Program-made: the position numbers and the translations under genes | Shown: positions 25,327 to 35,977 of the stretch, one piece after another | How positions within the stretch are numbered: position 1 is the stretch's first letter | Layout: every line of letters starts with the position of its first letter | NCBI GenBank assembly: GCA_905614365.1 | Contig: CAJQSO010000042.1 | Span: 1-38,970, forward strand | DNA from: an uncultured Candidatus Thioglobus sp. | GTDB taxonomy: Bacteria; Pseudomonadota; Gammaproteobacteria; PS1; Pseudothioglobaceae | DNA: 38,970 nt | Reading direction: 5' to 3' | The notes under the pieces: model-generated | Told to the model about the DNA's origin: nothing | Seen by the model: only the letters and a program-made list of their open reading frames with translations | Database searches by the model: none

Positions 25327-26804
25327 TGTATTTTTTGCTGAATCAAAATTCTACGCCAACAGGTCTTGGCGCAATAAATCCAAATACTACTGTCCTAGAG
25401 TGGTTAAGAAATAATCAGCTTGTCGGAACTAAAGAGGGCTGCGCTTCTGGAGATTGCGGCGCTTGTACTGCAGTTATTGGTGAGATTGTTACTAATAATA
25501 AGTCGAGTAAGATTGAGTATAAAAGTATAAACACATGCATGGCATTGGCTTATGGGCTAGTTGGCAAACATTTAGTTACTGTTGAGGGGTTGGCTGAGGA
25601 GGACAGGCTCCATCCATCTCAAAAAGCAATGGTGCTAGAAAACGGCTCACAGTGTGGCTTTTGCACTCCTGGTTTTGTTATGTCGTTATTTGCCTTATAT
25701 CAAAATAAAAACTCAGTAGATCTGCATCAAATAAATGAAGCTCTATCAGGTAATTTGTGCAGATGTACAGGCTATAAGCCAATAATTGCAGCAGCATTTT
25801 CCATGTTTAATGAGAAAAGTGACGAACCCTTAGACTACTATAAAAAAAATCAGAAGAATATTTCTAAGATTTTAGGACAATTAAATAATCCTAAGCATAT
25901 AAGTTTAAGTTACAAAAAGAGTAATAAAACAATCAAATATGACGCTCCTTCAACGATAAATGAGCTCTCTAATGTTCTAATTAATAGCGCTTCAGCTAAT
26001 ATTATTGCTGCTGGAACTGATCTCAGCCTAGAGATTACTCAGTCAATGAAGGAGTTTTCACATATCGTAAGCGTTAACCAAGTTATTGAATTAAAGGAGA
26101 TTAAAGATAACGCTACAGAATTAGAGATTGGAGCTGCAGTAAGTTATGAGGACGCCGCATCTAGTCTCATAAGTAACTGGCCTGACTTAGGTCCTTTTTT
26201 GCAACGCTTTGCCTCTTTACCTATAAAGAATTGGGCAACCATTGGAGGCAACATTGCTAATGCTTCACCAATAGGAGATATGCCCCCAGTCTTAATTGCT
26301 TTAGATGCAAAATTAAAGCTCAGAAAAGGCTCTGTTAGCAGAACTATTAATTTAGAAGATTTTTTTATTACCTATAAAAAAACTGTTCTTCAACAAGGCG
26401 AATTTATTGAAAGTATTGTCATTCCAAAGCCTAATGAAAATCAGCGTCTTATTACTCATAAAATGTCTAAAAGATACGAGGATGATATTTCAGCTGTATG
26501 CATGGCAATAAATATTACGTCTTCAAATAATAAACCAGAATCATTTAAGATCGCCTTTGGAGGTATGTCAGGAATCCCACAAAGATCAAATATACTTGAA
26601 AATTTTTTATTAAAGAATTGGCAAGAAGATAATATAGCTGCATTATCTTATAAGGTTTTGAAAGAAGAATTTTCTCCATTTACTGATGTAAGAGCAACTT
26701 CAGAATACCGATTACAAGTATCAGCAAACTTAATTAAAAAAACTATATTGATGTATCAAGATCAGCCAGTTGAAAATCTTGCAGAATATTCACAATTAAG
26801 TTAA
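25326..26804 (+). CDS. xdhA: Xanthine dehydrogenase, FeS/FAD small subunit XdhA
   Basis: Electron-transfer subunit of xanthine dehydrogenase, 492 residues. The N-terminal plant-type [2Fe-2S] domain has Cys39, Cys44, Cys47 and Cys71, and the second cluster domain Cys110, Cys113, Cys145 and Cys147 (CGFCTPGF, CRCTGY). The FAD domain follows, with IIAAGTDLSLE and ATIGGNIANASPIGD. It starts with GTG at the last base of the uraH stop codon. Pairs with the molybdenum subunit XdhB encoded just downstream. Confidence 0.94.
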   Translation: MYFLLNQNSTPTGLGAINPNTTVLEWLRNNQLVGTKEGCASGDCGACTAVIGEIVTNNKSSKIEYKSINTCMALAYGLVGKHLVTVEGLAEEDRLHPSQKAMVLENGSQCGFCTPGFVMSLFALYQNKNSVDLHQINEALSGNLCRCTGYKPIIAAAFSMFNEKSDEPLDYYKKNQKNISKILGQLNNPKHISLSYKKSNKTIKYDAPSTINELSNVLINSASANIIAAGTDLSLEITQSMKEFSHIVSVNQVIELKEIKDNATELEIGAAVSYEDAASSLISNWPDLGPFLQRFASLPIKNWATIGGNIANASPIGDMPPVLIALDAKLKLRKGSVSRTINLEDFFITYKKTVLQQGEFIESIVIPKPNENQRLITHKMSKRYEDDISAVCMAINITSSNNKPESFKIAFGGMSGIPQRSNILENFLLKNWQEDNIAALSYKVLKEEFSPFTDVRATSEYRLQVSANLIKKTILMYQDQPVENLAEYSQLS

Positions 26805-26807
26805 TTC

Positions 26808-26813
26808 AGGGAG
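26808..26813 (+). promoter_or_regulatory. Shine-Dalgarno pointing to an ATT start for xdhB
   Basis: AGGGAG at 26808-26813 is followed after 9 nt by ATT at 26823, in frame with xdhB. The frame is blocked just upstream by TAA at 26814-26816, and no ATG, GTG or TTG occurs in frame between that stop and the ATG at 26901. Confidence 0.6.
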
Positions 26814-26822
26814 TAAGCAAAA

Positions 26823-29138
26823 ATTAATAAAAATACAAAAAATTCTGCTCAACTTAAGGGTTCAATAATTGGTGACTCTATTGCCCATGACAGTGCTCAT
26901 ATGCATGTCCAGGGCAGCGCAACTTATATTGATGATATGCCAGTCCCAAAAGGCACTCAACATGTTGCATTTGCGTTAAGTAATGTTGCCCGTGGAAAAA
27001 TAAATAAGATCGATATTACAGATGCTCTAAAAGCTGATGGCGTTCATAGTGTTCTCCTGGCAAAAGATATAGAAAATCTTTATATAGGAGCGATTAAACA
27101 TGACGAACCTATTTTGGCTGATAAGGAGGTTTTATTCTTCGGCCAAGCAATTGCTGCTGTATTAGCAGATAGTCATGAGAATGCAAGAAGAGCTGCGCTC
27201 TTAATCACCTCAAATGTCTCAGAGCTTGAGGCTATTGTAACTATTGACCAGGCAATGGCTAAAAAAAGCTTTCTTGACGAGCCAATAATAGTCTCTATAG
27301 GAGATTCAAATAAAGCTATAGATTCATCAAAAAATAATCTAAATGGATCTATATCTATTGGCGGTCAAGAGCATTATTATCTTGAGGGACAGGTTGCTCT
27401 AGCAATTCCAACAGAGGACAACGAGATGGTAGTTCATTCTTCTACTCAAAACCCTACGGAAGTGCAGCATTTAGTTGCGCATGTTTTAGATGTTCCTCAA
27501 AATGCAATTGAAGTAATTACTCGAAGAATGGGTGGCGGCTTTGGTGGCAAGGAGACAGATTCATCTCAGCTAGCGTGTGTTTGCGCTATATTTGCAAAGC
27601 AAAGTAAACTTCCTATCAAGGCTCGGCTCTCTAGAAAAGACGACATGCTGATGACCGGAAAGAGGCATGATTTCAAGGCAGATTATAAAGTTGGCTATAG
27701 TGATGATGGCAAAATTTTGGGAATTGAGATAGATCTTGCGGCAAGATGTGGCTACTCACTTGACTTGTCTAAAGCAATAGTTTCTAGAGCTTTATTTCAT
27801 GCTGATAATACATATTTCTTGCCAAATGCTACCTTTAGGGGGTTTTTATGCAAAACAAACACCGCTTCAAACACAGCGTTTAGAGGGTTTGGCGGACCTC
27901 AAGGGATGCTTGCTATAGAAAATATTATTGAAGAAATAGCCATGAATATTGGTGTTGATGCTCTTGAAATTAGAAAATTAAATTATTATCAAAAGGATAC
28001 AAATAATGTAACGCCTTACGATCAAGTTGTTGAAGATAATATTATTAATGAGCTCTCTAGTGAGCTTATCGATGATAGTAATTATTTAGTTAGAAGAGAA
28101 AGTATTAAAAAGTTTAATAAAACAAGCAAATATCTTAAAAAAGGATTGGCTTTTTCTCCTGTGAAATTTGGCATTTCTTTTACCACTCAGTTATTAAATC
28201 AAGCTGGCGCATTGGTAAATGTCTATAAAGATGGAAGTATATATATTAATCATGGAGGGACTGAAATGGGCCAAGGCCTATTTATTAAGGTTGCGCAGGT
28301 TGTTGCTAATGAGTTTGGTGTTAATTTAGAGCGTGTAAAGGTCTCTGCAACCTCTACCGCTAAAGTTCCAAATACATCGCCAACTGCAGCCTCTTCGGGC
28401 TCAGATTTAAATGGAATGGCTGCTAGAGAAGCATGCTTAAGAATTAAGAGAAATTTAACTACTTTTGCTAAAGATTTCTATAGTGAAGGTAATGGTGAGA
28501 TCGAGTTTAAAGACTCTTTTGTTATTATGGGTAAGAAAAAGATAGCGTTTGATGAATTTGTCTCAACAGCGTATTTAAATCGAGTAGAACTTTTTAGTAA
28601 TGGTTTTTATAAAACACCAAAAATTTTCTTTGATGCTGTTAAGCAAAAAGGCCATCCTTTTTACTATTACTCATATGGCGCTTGTGTTAGTGAAGTGATA
28701 GTTGATTGCTTGACTGGTGAGTATAAGTTATTAGCGGTTGATATTTTGCATGATGTTGGCGCCTCACTTAACCCAGCAATTGATATGGGGCAAATAGTTG
28801 GAGGATATATTCAAGGTATGGGTTGGCTTTGTTCTGAGGAGCTCAAATGGAATGATTCTGGGGCACTTTTAACGATGGGCGCATCGACCTATAAGATTCC
28901 TGCAATCGGCGATACACCTGAGCACTTTGAAGTCAAAATTAAGCCTAATATTTCTAATCATGAAAATACAATTCATAAATCTAAAGCAGTTGGAGAGCCT
29001 CCTTTGATGCTTGCAATATCAACTTGGCTTGCGATAAAAAATGCTATTTATAATGCAGATAATGAAATGCAAACTGGCCTAAATGCTCCTGCAACTTTTG
29101 AGCAAGTATTCTTTAATCTTAATAAGAGCCTTAAGTAA
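26823..29138 (+). CDS. xdhB: Xanthine dehydrogenase, molybdenum large subunit XdhB (probable ATT start)
   Basis: Catalytic molybdopterin subunit oxidising hypoxanthine and xanthine to urate; 771 residues if started at ATT 26823, 745 from the first ATG at 26901. The 26 residues before that ATG contain family sequence GSIIGDSIAHDSAHMHVQG, so the ATG start would cut a conserved N-terminus. Cofactor and substrate motifs include MGGGFGGKE, NTAFRGFGGPQGM, GGTEMGQGL and AVGEPPLML, the last with the active-site glutamate. It follows xdhA by 18 nt and precedes xdhC by 6 nt. Confidence 0.9.
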   Translation: MNKNTKNSAQLKGSIIGDSIAHDSAHMHVQGSATYIDDMPVPKGTQHVAFALSNVARGKINKIDITDALKADGVHSVLLAKDIENLYIGAIKHDEPILADKEVLFFGQAIAAVLADSHENARRAALLITSNVSELEAIVTIDQAMAKKSFLDEPIIVSIGDSNKAIDSSKNNLNGSISIGGQEHYYLEGQVALAIPTEDNEMVVHSSTQNPTEVQHLVAHVLDVPQNAIEVITRRMGGGFGGKETDSSQLACVCAIFAKQSKLPIKARLSRKDDMLMTGKRHDFKADYKVGYSDDGKILGIEIDLAARCGYSLDLSKAIVSRALFHADNTYFLPNATFRGFLCKTNTASNTAFRGFGGPQGMLAIENIIEEIAMNIGVDALEIRKLNYYQKDTNNVTPYDQVVEDNIINELSSELIDDSNYLVRRESIKKFNKTSKYLKKGLAFSPVKFGISFTTQLLNQAGALVNVYKDGSIYINHGGTEMGQGLFIKVAQVVANEFGVNLERVKVSATSTAKVPNTSPTAASSGSDLNGMAAREACLRIKRNLTTFAKDFYSEGNGEIEFKDSFVIMGKKKIAFDEFVSTAYLNRVELFSNGFYKTPKIFFDAVKQKGHPFYYYSYGACVSEVIVDCLTGEYKLLAVDILHDVGASLNPAIDMGQIVGGYIQGMGWLCSEELKWNDSGALLTMGASTYKIPAIGDTPEHFEVKIKPNISNHENTIHKSKAVGEPPLMLAISTWLAIKNAIYNADNEMQTGLNAPATFEQVFFNLNKSLK

Positions 29139-29144
29139 TAGGTT

Positions 29145-30227
29145 ATGAATAGTTGGCTGAAGCCAGTTAAGACGGCAATTGCTTTAAATAATGGCTTTGT
29201 ATTGTTAACAATTATTTCAACTAAGGGCTCAACCCCTTGCTCCAATGGAGATAAGATTGTCTTCTCTGGATCTGAGTCAGTTTTTGGCAGTATTGGTGGC
29301 GGTAATTTAGAATTTAAAGCATTATCTTTTGCAGAAGAATTATTAAGTCTTAATTCTAATGGCACTTATTTAAAAAAATATCCACTTGGGGCCTCACTTG
29401 GACAGTGTTGTGGAGGTTATGTGAATGTCATGTTTGAAAGTTTTATTCAGTCTGACGCAACAAATTCATGGATCGAAAGAGTATCAAACTTAATTCAAGA
29501 TAATGAAGATTTTATAGTTGCTACAATTGTAGATAGTAATCCTGAAATCGAATTTAGCAGTAAAAAATTTGTATACCTAGATGGTAATTTATCCCCAATC
29601 ATTGATGACAAAAAAATCTCTAGCTTGATAACAAAAAGTGCTAAAGATCTTTTGTTGCTCTCTGATAGTCCTACTATCGTGCAATTTGAAAATCAATCAG
29701 GCGCTTTAACTGAAGTCTGCTTTGAAAAAGTCTTGACTAGTGAAGTTCAGCCAGTAGTCGTTTTTGGAGCCGGACATATTTCAAGAGCTTTGATGCCAAT
29801 TTTAATCAACCTACCTATTAAGATTTATTGGGTTGATGATAGATCAGAACAATTTGATAAATATCAGGGAGATACATCTCAAATAGATATTATTTGTGAT
29901 GATTTTGTTCAAAGTATTCCAGACTTGCCAGATAGTAGTTATTGTCTAGTAATTACATACAGCCACCAAATTGACTTTGAGATTTGTGAAAAAATGATTA
30001 CTCAAAATAACTTCAGTTATTTGGGTATGATTGGTTCAGAAATTAAGGGGAAAAAATTTAGAGATCGCTTCCATCAAAAGAATTATTCTGAGGAAGTGAT
30101 TGATAAATTTATTTGTCCAATAGGCGATAAACAAAAATTCTTAAAATCACCTGCTGCAATTGCTGTGACTATTGCAATGGATTTAATTAACTTTATAGAA
30201 CATAAAAGACAACCTGAATCTGTATGA
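29145..30227 (+). CDS. xdhC: Xanthine dehydrogenase accessory protein XdhC
   Basis: Cytoplasmic chaperone that binds molybdenum cofactor and inserts the sulfurated form into XdhB. The 360-residue protein has the N-terminal XdhC/CoxI domain with ISTKGSTPCSNGDKIV, IGGGNLE (about 50-56) and LGQCCGG (85-91; the paired cysteines are typical). The C-terminal Rossmann domain begins with PVVVFGAGHISRALMP (about 203-218). The stop overlaps the ATPase gene start by 4 nt. Confidence 0.92.
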   Translation: MNSWLKPVKTAIALNNGFVLLTIISTKGSTPCSNGDKIVFSGSESVFGSIGGGNLEFKALSFAEELLSLNSNGTYLKKYPLGASLGQCCGGYVNVMFESFIQSDATNSWIERVSNLIQDNEDFIVATIVDSNPEIEFSSKKFVYLDGNLSPIIDDKKISSLITKSAKDLLLLSDSPTIVQFENQSGALTEVCFEKVLTSEVQPVVVFGAGHISRALMPILINLPIKIYWVDDRSEQFDKYQGDTSQIDIICDDFVQSIPDLPDSSYCLVITYSHQIDFEICEKMITQNNFSYLGMIGSEIKGKKFRDRFHQKNYSEEVIDKFICPIGDKQKFLKSPAAIAVTIAMDLINFIEHKRQPESV

Positions 30228-31720
30228 AATATCAATTAGAAGTATCCAATATTACTAAATCTTATGGAGATTTAAAGGCTAATGATAATGTTTCACTGAG
30301 CATAAAGGATTCAAGTATCCATGCTTTGCTTGGAGAGAATGGTGCTGGTAAGTCAACTCTGGTGAAAATCATTTATGGCTCATTAACGCCTGATAGCGGT
30401 GAAATGAAATGGGCTAATAATAAATATAGCCCTAAAAGTCCTTTTCAAGCTAGAGAAAACGGTATAGCAATGGTTTTTCAGCACTTTTCATTATTTGAGT
30501 CGTTAACTGTTGAAGATAATATAATTCTTGGGCTTGATGGGGTAGGTCTTAATGAAAATTTTTCTGAACAAATAATTAAGTATTCAAAACAATATGGATT
30601 AGATATTAACCCGCAACAAGTTGTTGGTGACCTGTCAGTTGGAGCGCGTCAACGCGTTGAAATTATTCGTTGCTTAATGCAAAATCCAAAGCTACTTATT
30701 ATGGATGAGCCGACTTCAGTATTAACTCCTCAAGAGGTGGCTGATCTATTTGTAACTCTTAAAAAGCTAGCAGCAGATGGCTGCGCTATCTTATATATTT
30801 CTCATAAGCTGGAAGAGGTTCGTGAAATATGCAGTGAAGCAACAATTTTAAGGGGTGGTAAATTAGTACAAAGCTGCATACCTCAGGAGCACAGCCAAAA
30901 AGAACTAGCGGAAATGATGATTGGGAAAAAACTAACCGAACTCGCTAGAACCAATATAACTATTGGTGAAACTATTTTTTCAATAGATAATTTAAGTCGA
31001 AAGAGTGATGATATATACGGTGTTAATCTTAAAAATATAGCCTTGAAGATGAGCAAAGGAAGTATTGTTGGTATAGCAGGTGTTGCTGGAAACGGCCAAG
31101 ATGAGTTAATGGAATTACTTATTGGTGAAATTCCTTCTCCAAAAGCAACCTTAAATTTTAATGGCCAAGATATTGGCTTACTTAATTCGCATGAAAGAAG
31201 ACAACTTTCTATGTTCTTTGTCCCTGAAGAGAGACTTGGACATGGGGCCGTGCCAGATATGTCTTTAGATGAAAACATGTTATTAAGTAGGCCAGACTCA
31301 ACTGAAATGACCAGTCGTGATGTTATTGACTGGGAAAAAGTTGCAGTTCATTCAAAAACAGTGATTGATACTTTTGATGTTCAGACACCTTCGAGCAAAA
31401 TGTTAGCTAAATCCCTTTCTGGAGGAAACCTACAAAAGTTTATGGTTGGAAGAGAGCTTATTCAAAACCCAGAATTGCTAATCGTCGCGCAGCCTACTTG
31501 GGGAGTTGATGCCGGCTCTGCTAATAATATCCACCAGGCTTTGATAGAATTGGCTGATAAAGGCTCAGCTATATTAATCATCTCTCAAGATTTAGATGAA
31601 ATATTAAGTCTGTGTGAACAAATCCATGTCCTCTCAGAAGGGCAGCTTTCTGATGCGGTAGATATGAAGAGTAAAGGCTTAGAGAAGATTTCCCAGCTAA
31701 TGGTTGGAGGAAAAGTCTAG
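30224..31720 (+). CDS. Purine-type ABC transporter, double ATPase subunit
   Basis: Cytoplasmic ATPase with two fused nucleotide-binding domains, 498 residues, paralogous to the protein at 16371-17927. The first domain has GENGAGKST, LSVGARQRVEII and LLIMDEPT. The second has a degenerate Walker A (GVAGNGQDEL), the signature LSGGNLQK, and LLIVAQPTWGVD in place of a normal Walker B. Embedded after xdhC in the purine operon, it probably drives uptake of purine bases, xanthine, urate or allantoin; exact substrate unknown. It overlaps the next gene by 1 nt. Confidence 0.88.
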   Translation: MKYQLEVSNITKSYGDLKANDNVSLSIKDSSIHALLGENGAGKSTLVKIIYGSLTPDSGEMKWANNKYSPKSPFQARENGIAMVFQHFSLFESLTVEDNIILGLDGVGLNENFSEQIIKYSKQYGLDINPQQVVGDLSVGARQRVEIIRCLMQNPKLLIMDEPTSVLTPQEVADLFVTLKKLAADGCAILYISHKLEEVREICSEATILRGGKLVQSCIPQEHSQKELAEMMIGKKLTELARTNITIGETIFSIDNLSRKSDDIYGVNLKNIALKMSKGSIVGIAGVAGNGQDELMELLIGEIPSPKATLNFNGQDIGLLNSHERRQLSMFFVPEERLGHGAVPDMSLDENMLLSRPDSTEMTSRDVIDWEKVAVHSKTVIDTFDVQTPSSKMLAKSLSGGNLQKFMVGRELIQNPELLIVAQPTWGVDAGSANNIHQALIELADKGSAILIISQDLDEILSLCEQIHVLSEGQLSDAVDMKSKGLEKISQLMVGGKV

Positions 31721-32790
31721 TGATTAAACTTATTCCAAGAGTTGAAAATTCTACAGTAATGGTTCTGTTATCGCCTTTACTGGCGCTAACGCTTACTGCT
31801 CTATCTGCTTATTTAATATTTGTTTTTGTTTTGGTTGATATTCCAGTATCAAGTGTCTTCTTCACCCTATTTGTAGAACCATTAATTGATTCTTACTATT
31901 TTTCAGAATTACTAGTTAAAGCGGCGCCTTTGATGATTATTGGCCTTGGACTATCGATTGGATTTAGAGCAGGTATTTGGAATATTGGCGCAGAAGGTCA
32001 ATACGTTATGGGAGGAATTGCAGGCAGCGCTGTAGGATTATATTTTTATAATGTTGAGGCTTTATGGCTGCTTCCATTGATGACTATAGCGGGTATTTTA
32101 GGAGGTATGTTTTATGCCGGTATTGCAGCCTTTCTTCGAATTAAATATCAGGTTAATGAAATCTTAGTAACTTTAATGCTTACTTATGTAGCAGTTTTGT
32201 TTTTAAGTGCAATGCTTCAAGGGCCTCTTAGAAATCCCTCTGGCTTTAATTTCCCTGAAAGTAGGATTTTTCATGATAGCGCTATGTTGCCTATTATTTG
32301 GGAAGGAACGCGACTGCATATTGGTTTAATTGTTGCTATTATTCTCTCATTTGTTGCTTGGTTTGGAATCAAAAAACATATGTTTGGTATGCAAATTAAA
32401 ATTTCAGGTAGTGCGCCACGTGCCGCAAAATTTGCTGGATTTGATGATAATAAAACAGTTTGGTATTCTCTACTTATATCAGGCGGGCTTGCGGGTCTTG
32501 CAGGTCTCTTTGAAGCAGCAGGTCCTGCAGGACAGTTAACTCCAGGATTGCCCCAATTTTATGGTTTCACTGCAATCATTGTTGCCTTCTTAGCGAGGCT
32601 TCATCCAGTTGGAGTTTTATTTTCAGCACTGCTCATCGCTCTTAGTTATGTTGGCGGTGAAAATGTACAAATTGAATACAATTTACCAAGCTCGATTACT
32701 CAAATTTTTCAAGGCATGCTTTTGTTTTATTTCTTGGCTTGCGATATATTAATTAAATATAAAGTTGTATCTTTTAAAACTAAAAACTAA
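31720..32790 (+). CDS. Purine-type ABC transporter permease (first permease)
   Basis: Inner-membrane permease, 356 residues, of the NupP-like type: FRAGIWNIGAEGQYVMGG is the diagnostic motif (near residue 82), and SGSAPRAAKFAGFDDNK marks the coupling loop. It begins with GTG at the last base of the ATPase stop codon. Corresponds in position and sequence type to the permease at 15274-16374 of the nucleoside importer. Confidence 0.87.
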   Translation: MIKLIPRVENSTVMVLLSPLLALTLTALSAYLIFVFVLVDIPVSSVFFTLFVEPLIDSYYFSELLVKAAPLMIIGLGLSIGFRAGIWNIGAEGQYVMGGIAGSAVGLYFYNVEALWLLPLMTIAGILGGMFYAGIAAFLRIKYQVNEILVTLMLTYVAVLFLSAMLQGPLRNPSGFNFPESRIFHDSAMLPIIWEGTRLHIGLIVAIILSFVAWFGIKKHMFGMQIKISGSAPRAAKFAGFDDNKTVWYSLLISGGLAGLAGLFEAAGPAGQLTPGLPQFYGFTAIIVAFLARLHPVGVLFSALLIALSYVGGENVQIEYNLPSSITQIFQGMLLFYFLACDILIKYKVVSFKTKN

Positions 32791-32795
32791 AGATT

Positions 32796-33725
32796 ATGAA
32801 TGAAAGTCTATTTATTAACATTATTATTGGAATAAGTATTGCGTCAGTGCCCCTTATGTTCGCCGCTATTGGTGAATTATTAGTAGAACGTTCTGGCGTT
32901 CTAAACTTAGGTGTTGAAGGCATGATGATCGTTGGAGCGCTCTTAGGATTCGTTGTTATGTCTCATACTCAAAATCCCTATTTAGCAGTACTTGCTGCAA
33001 TGGCTGGCGGAATGGCCATAGCATCTATTTTTGCTTTTTTAACTCAATTTCTACTTACAAATCAGGTCGCAACTGGACTTGCTTTAACTCTTTTTGGTTT
33101 AGGTTTTGCAGCTTTTGCAGGGAGAGGCTATACAGAGGAAACAATTCAACTAATCACTGCAGTTCCAATTCCATATTTATCTGATATTCCTTATTTAGGA
33201 CCTTTACTTTTCTCGTTTAATCCACTTGTTTATTTAGCATTTTTTATGGTTTACTTAGTTTGGTGGTTTTTATTTAGGACCAAGCAGGGTTTAATCCTTC
33301 GCGCTATTGGAGACAATCATGATGCGGCTCATGCTATTGGTCATAACGTTGTTCGTTATAGAGTAATGGCAATTTTATTTGGTGGAGCTATGGCTGGAAT
33401 TGGAGGTGCATTCTTATCACTTGTGCAAGTACCTATATGGGGAGAAGGCATGACTGCTGGAAGAGGCTGGATCGCTTTAGGTCTGGTTGTCTTCGCTTCA
33501 TGGCAGCCCTTTAGGATTATATTTGGAGCAATTTTATTTGGAGGAATCACTATTCTTCAAATCCATGCACAAGGATTAAATATCAATGTTAGTGCTCAAT
33601 ATCTATCTATGCTTCCTTACCTAGCAACTATTGTTATTCTTGTTAGCCTTAGGATGAGACTAAAAAATAAAACAAATCGCACAGTTCCTAATTGTTTGGG
33701 TAGAATATTTCATTCAACAACATAG
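32796..33725 (+). CDS. Purine-type ABC transporter permease (second permease)
   Basis: Inner-membrane permease, 309 residues, the 'ERSG' partner: LVERSGVLNLGVEGMMIVGA near residues 28-47. The coupling loop reads GDNHDAAHAIGHNVVRYRV. The last 20 residues are polar and basic. It follows the first permease by 5 nt. The 73-nt gap to the binding-protein gene contains a weak hairpin with a T-tract that overlaps this stop codon. Confidence 0.87.
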   Translation: MNESLFINIIIGISIASVPLMFAAIGELLVERSGVLNLGVEGMMIVGALLGFVVMSHTQNPYLAVLAAMAGGMAIASIFAFLTQFLLTNQVATGLALTLFGLGFAAFAGRGYTEETIQLITAVPIPYLSDIPYLGPLLFSFNPLVYLAFFMVYLVWWFLFRTKQGLILRAIGDNHDAAHAIGHNVVRYRVMAILFGGAMAGIGGAFLSLVQVPIWGEGMTAGRGWIALGLVVFASWQPFRIIFGAILFGGITILQIHAQGLNINVSAQYLSMLPYLATIVILVSLRMRLKNKTNRTVPNCLGRIFHSTT

Positions 33726-33745
33726 TTTGCTGAATAAGATTTTTT
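33712..33745 (+). terminator. Weak hairpin with T-tract after second permease
   Basis: Arms 33712-33720 and 33727-33735 pair at eight of nine positions around a 6-nt loop and are followed by AAGATTTTTTG. The hairpin overlaps the permease stop codon. It is low in GC, so it would be at most a partial terminator or processing site before the binding-protein gene. Confidence 0.3.
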
Positions 33746-33798
33746 GTTTGAAGTAAAAAAAAGTAAGAAAATTATTAAATAACTTAAGGAGAATAAGT

Positions 33799-34884
33799 AT
33801 GTCTAATCGAAGTTTGTCGAGTGTTGTGAAGCTCTCGATATTGAGCGTAGTTTTAGCATTTACAAGTAATGTTTATGCTGATCCTGTTAAAGCTGCTTTT
33901 GTATATATTGGCCCAACTGGAGACCATGGGTGGACTTTTGCACATGACCAAGGCGCAAAATATGTAAAAGAAATGATGGGTGATGACGTAATCATCACGA
34001 CTGTAGAGAGTGTTGAAGAAAACTCTGATTCAGAGCGTGTTATTACGAGTCTTGCCAGAAAAAATGATATTATCTTTACAACATCATTTGGTTATATGAA
34101 CCCTACAGTAAAGGTTGCTGCGCGTTATCCAAATGTGAAATTTGAACACGCAACAGGCTATATGCGTCCTACTGATAATATTTCTACCTATTCTGCAAGA
34201 TTTTATGAAGGAAGACACGTCATTGGTAAGATTGCTGGAAGAATGACAAAAAATAATGTTATTGGTTATATTGCATCATTCCCAATCCCTGAAGTTATTA
34301 GAGGAATTAACTCAGCTTACCTAGCTGCTAAGTCGGTAAACCCTGATATAGAAATGAAGATCGTTTGGGTTTATTCTTGGTACGATCCAGGTAAAGAAGC
34401 TGACGCTGCTAATGCTCTTATAGCACAAGGTGCAGATATTCTAATGCAACACACTGACTCAACTGCTCCTATGACAGTTGCTGAAGAGAAAGGTGTTTAT
34501 GCATTTGGACAAGCATCAAATATGCGTGAGTGGGGTAAAAATGCTCAATTAACTGGAATTATTGATGATTGGGGTCCTTACTACCTAGAGCGTGTTCAGG
34601 CAGTTAAAGACGGAACTTGGACTTCAACTGATGTCTTCCACGGAGTTGATTCAGGAATGGTTAAGTTTGCTCCGATGAATAAATCAATGCCTAAAGATAT
34701 TAGAAATGAAGCTTCAAGAGCTATCATTGATTTGTCAATGGGTAAGATTCATCCATTTACAGGTCCAATTAACAAGCAAGATGGTAGCCCATGGTTAGCA
34801 GAAGGTGAAACTCCACCTAACTATCCTGATCTACTTACAATGGATTTTTATGTAGAAGGTATTGAAGCTAAGTACCCTAACTAA
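33799..34884 (+). CDS. BMP-family ABC transporter binding protein (purine importer)
   Basis: Periplasmic receptor of 361 residues in the BMP/PnrA family. Signal peptide with cleavage predicted after Ala27 (NVYA|DPVKAAFVY); no lipobox cysteine. Family motifs are YIGPTGDHGWTFAHDQG, FTTSFGYMNPTVKVA, YSARFYEGRHVIGKIAG and QHTDSTAPMTVAEEKG. It is clearly diverged from the first BMP protein (18076-19101), which suggests a different ligand, probably a purine base or oxidised purine given its operon. A strong Shine-Dalgarno TAAGGAGA precedes the ATG, and a strong terminator follows. Confidence 0.9.
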   Translation: MSNRSLSSVVKLSILSVVLAFTSNVYADPVKAAFVYIGPTGDHGWTFAHDQGAKYVKEMMGDDVIITTVESVEENSDSERVITSLARKNDIIFTTSFGYMNPTVKVAARYPNVKFEHATGYMRPTDNISTYSARFYEGRHVIGKIAGRMTKNNVIGYIASFPIPEVIRGINSAYLAAKSVNPDIEMKIVWVYSWYDPGKEADAANALIAQGADILMQHTDSTAPMTVAEEKGVYAFGQASNMREWGKNAQLTGIIDDWGPYYLERVQAVKDGTWTSTDVFHGVDSGMVKFAPMNKSMPKDIRNEASRAIIDLSMGKIHPFTGPINKQDGSPWLAEGETPPNYPDLLTMDFYVEGIEAKYPN

Positions 34885-34909
34885 TAAAAGTTTATTAAGT
34901 AATATTTCT

Positions 34910-35972
<1,063 letters not shown>

Positions 35973-35977
35973 TAATA

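Noticed and set aside
26901-26903. ATG at 26901 as the xdhB start
   Set aside because: It would remove the conserved GDSIAHDSAH segment, has no Shine-Dalgarno and leaves a 96-nt gap in an otherwise tightly packed operon.
29048-29365. 105-codon minus-strand open frame across the xdhB/xdhC junction
   Set aside because: Both genes beneath it are well supported; no ribosome site or family motif.
25326-30227. Xdh genes as a CO dehydrogenase or nicotinate-type hydroxylase
   Set aside because: The fused FeS/FAD subunit, the AVGEPPL motif, XdhC and surrounding purine genes all indicate xanthine dehydrogenase.
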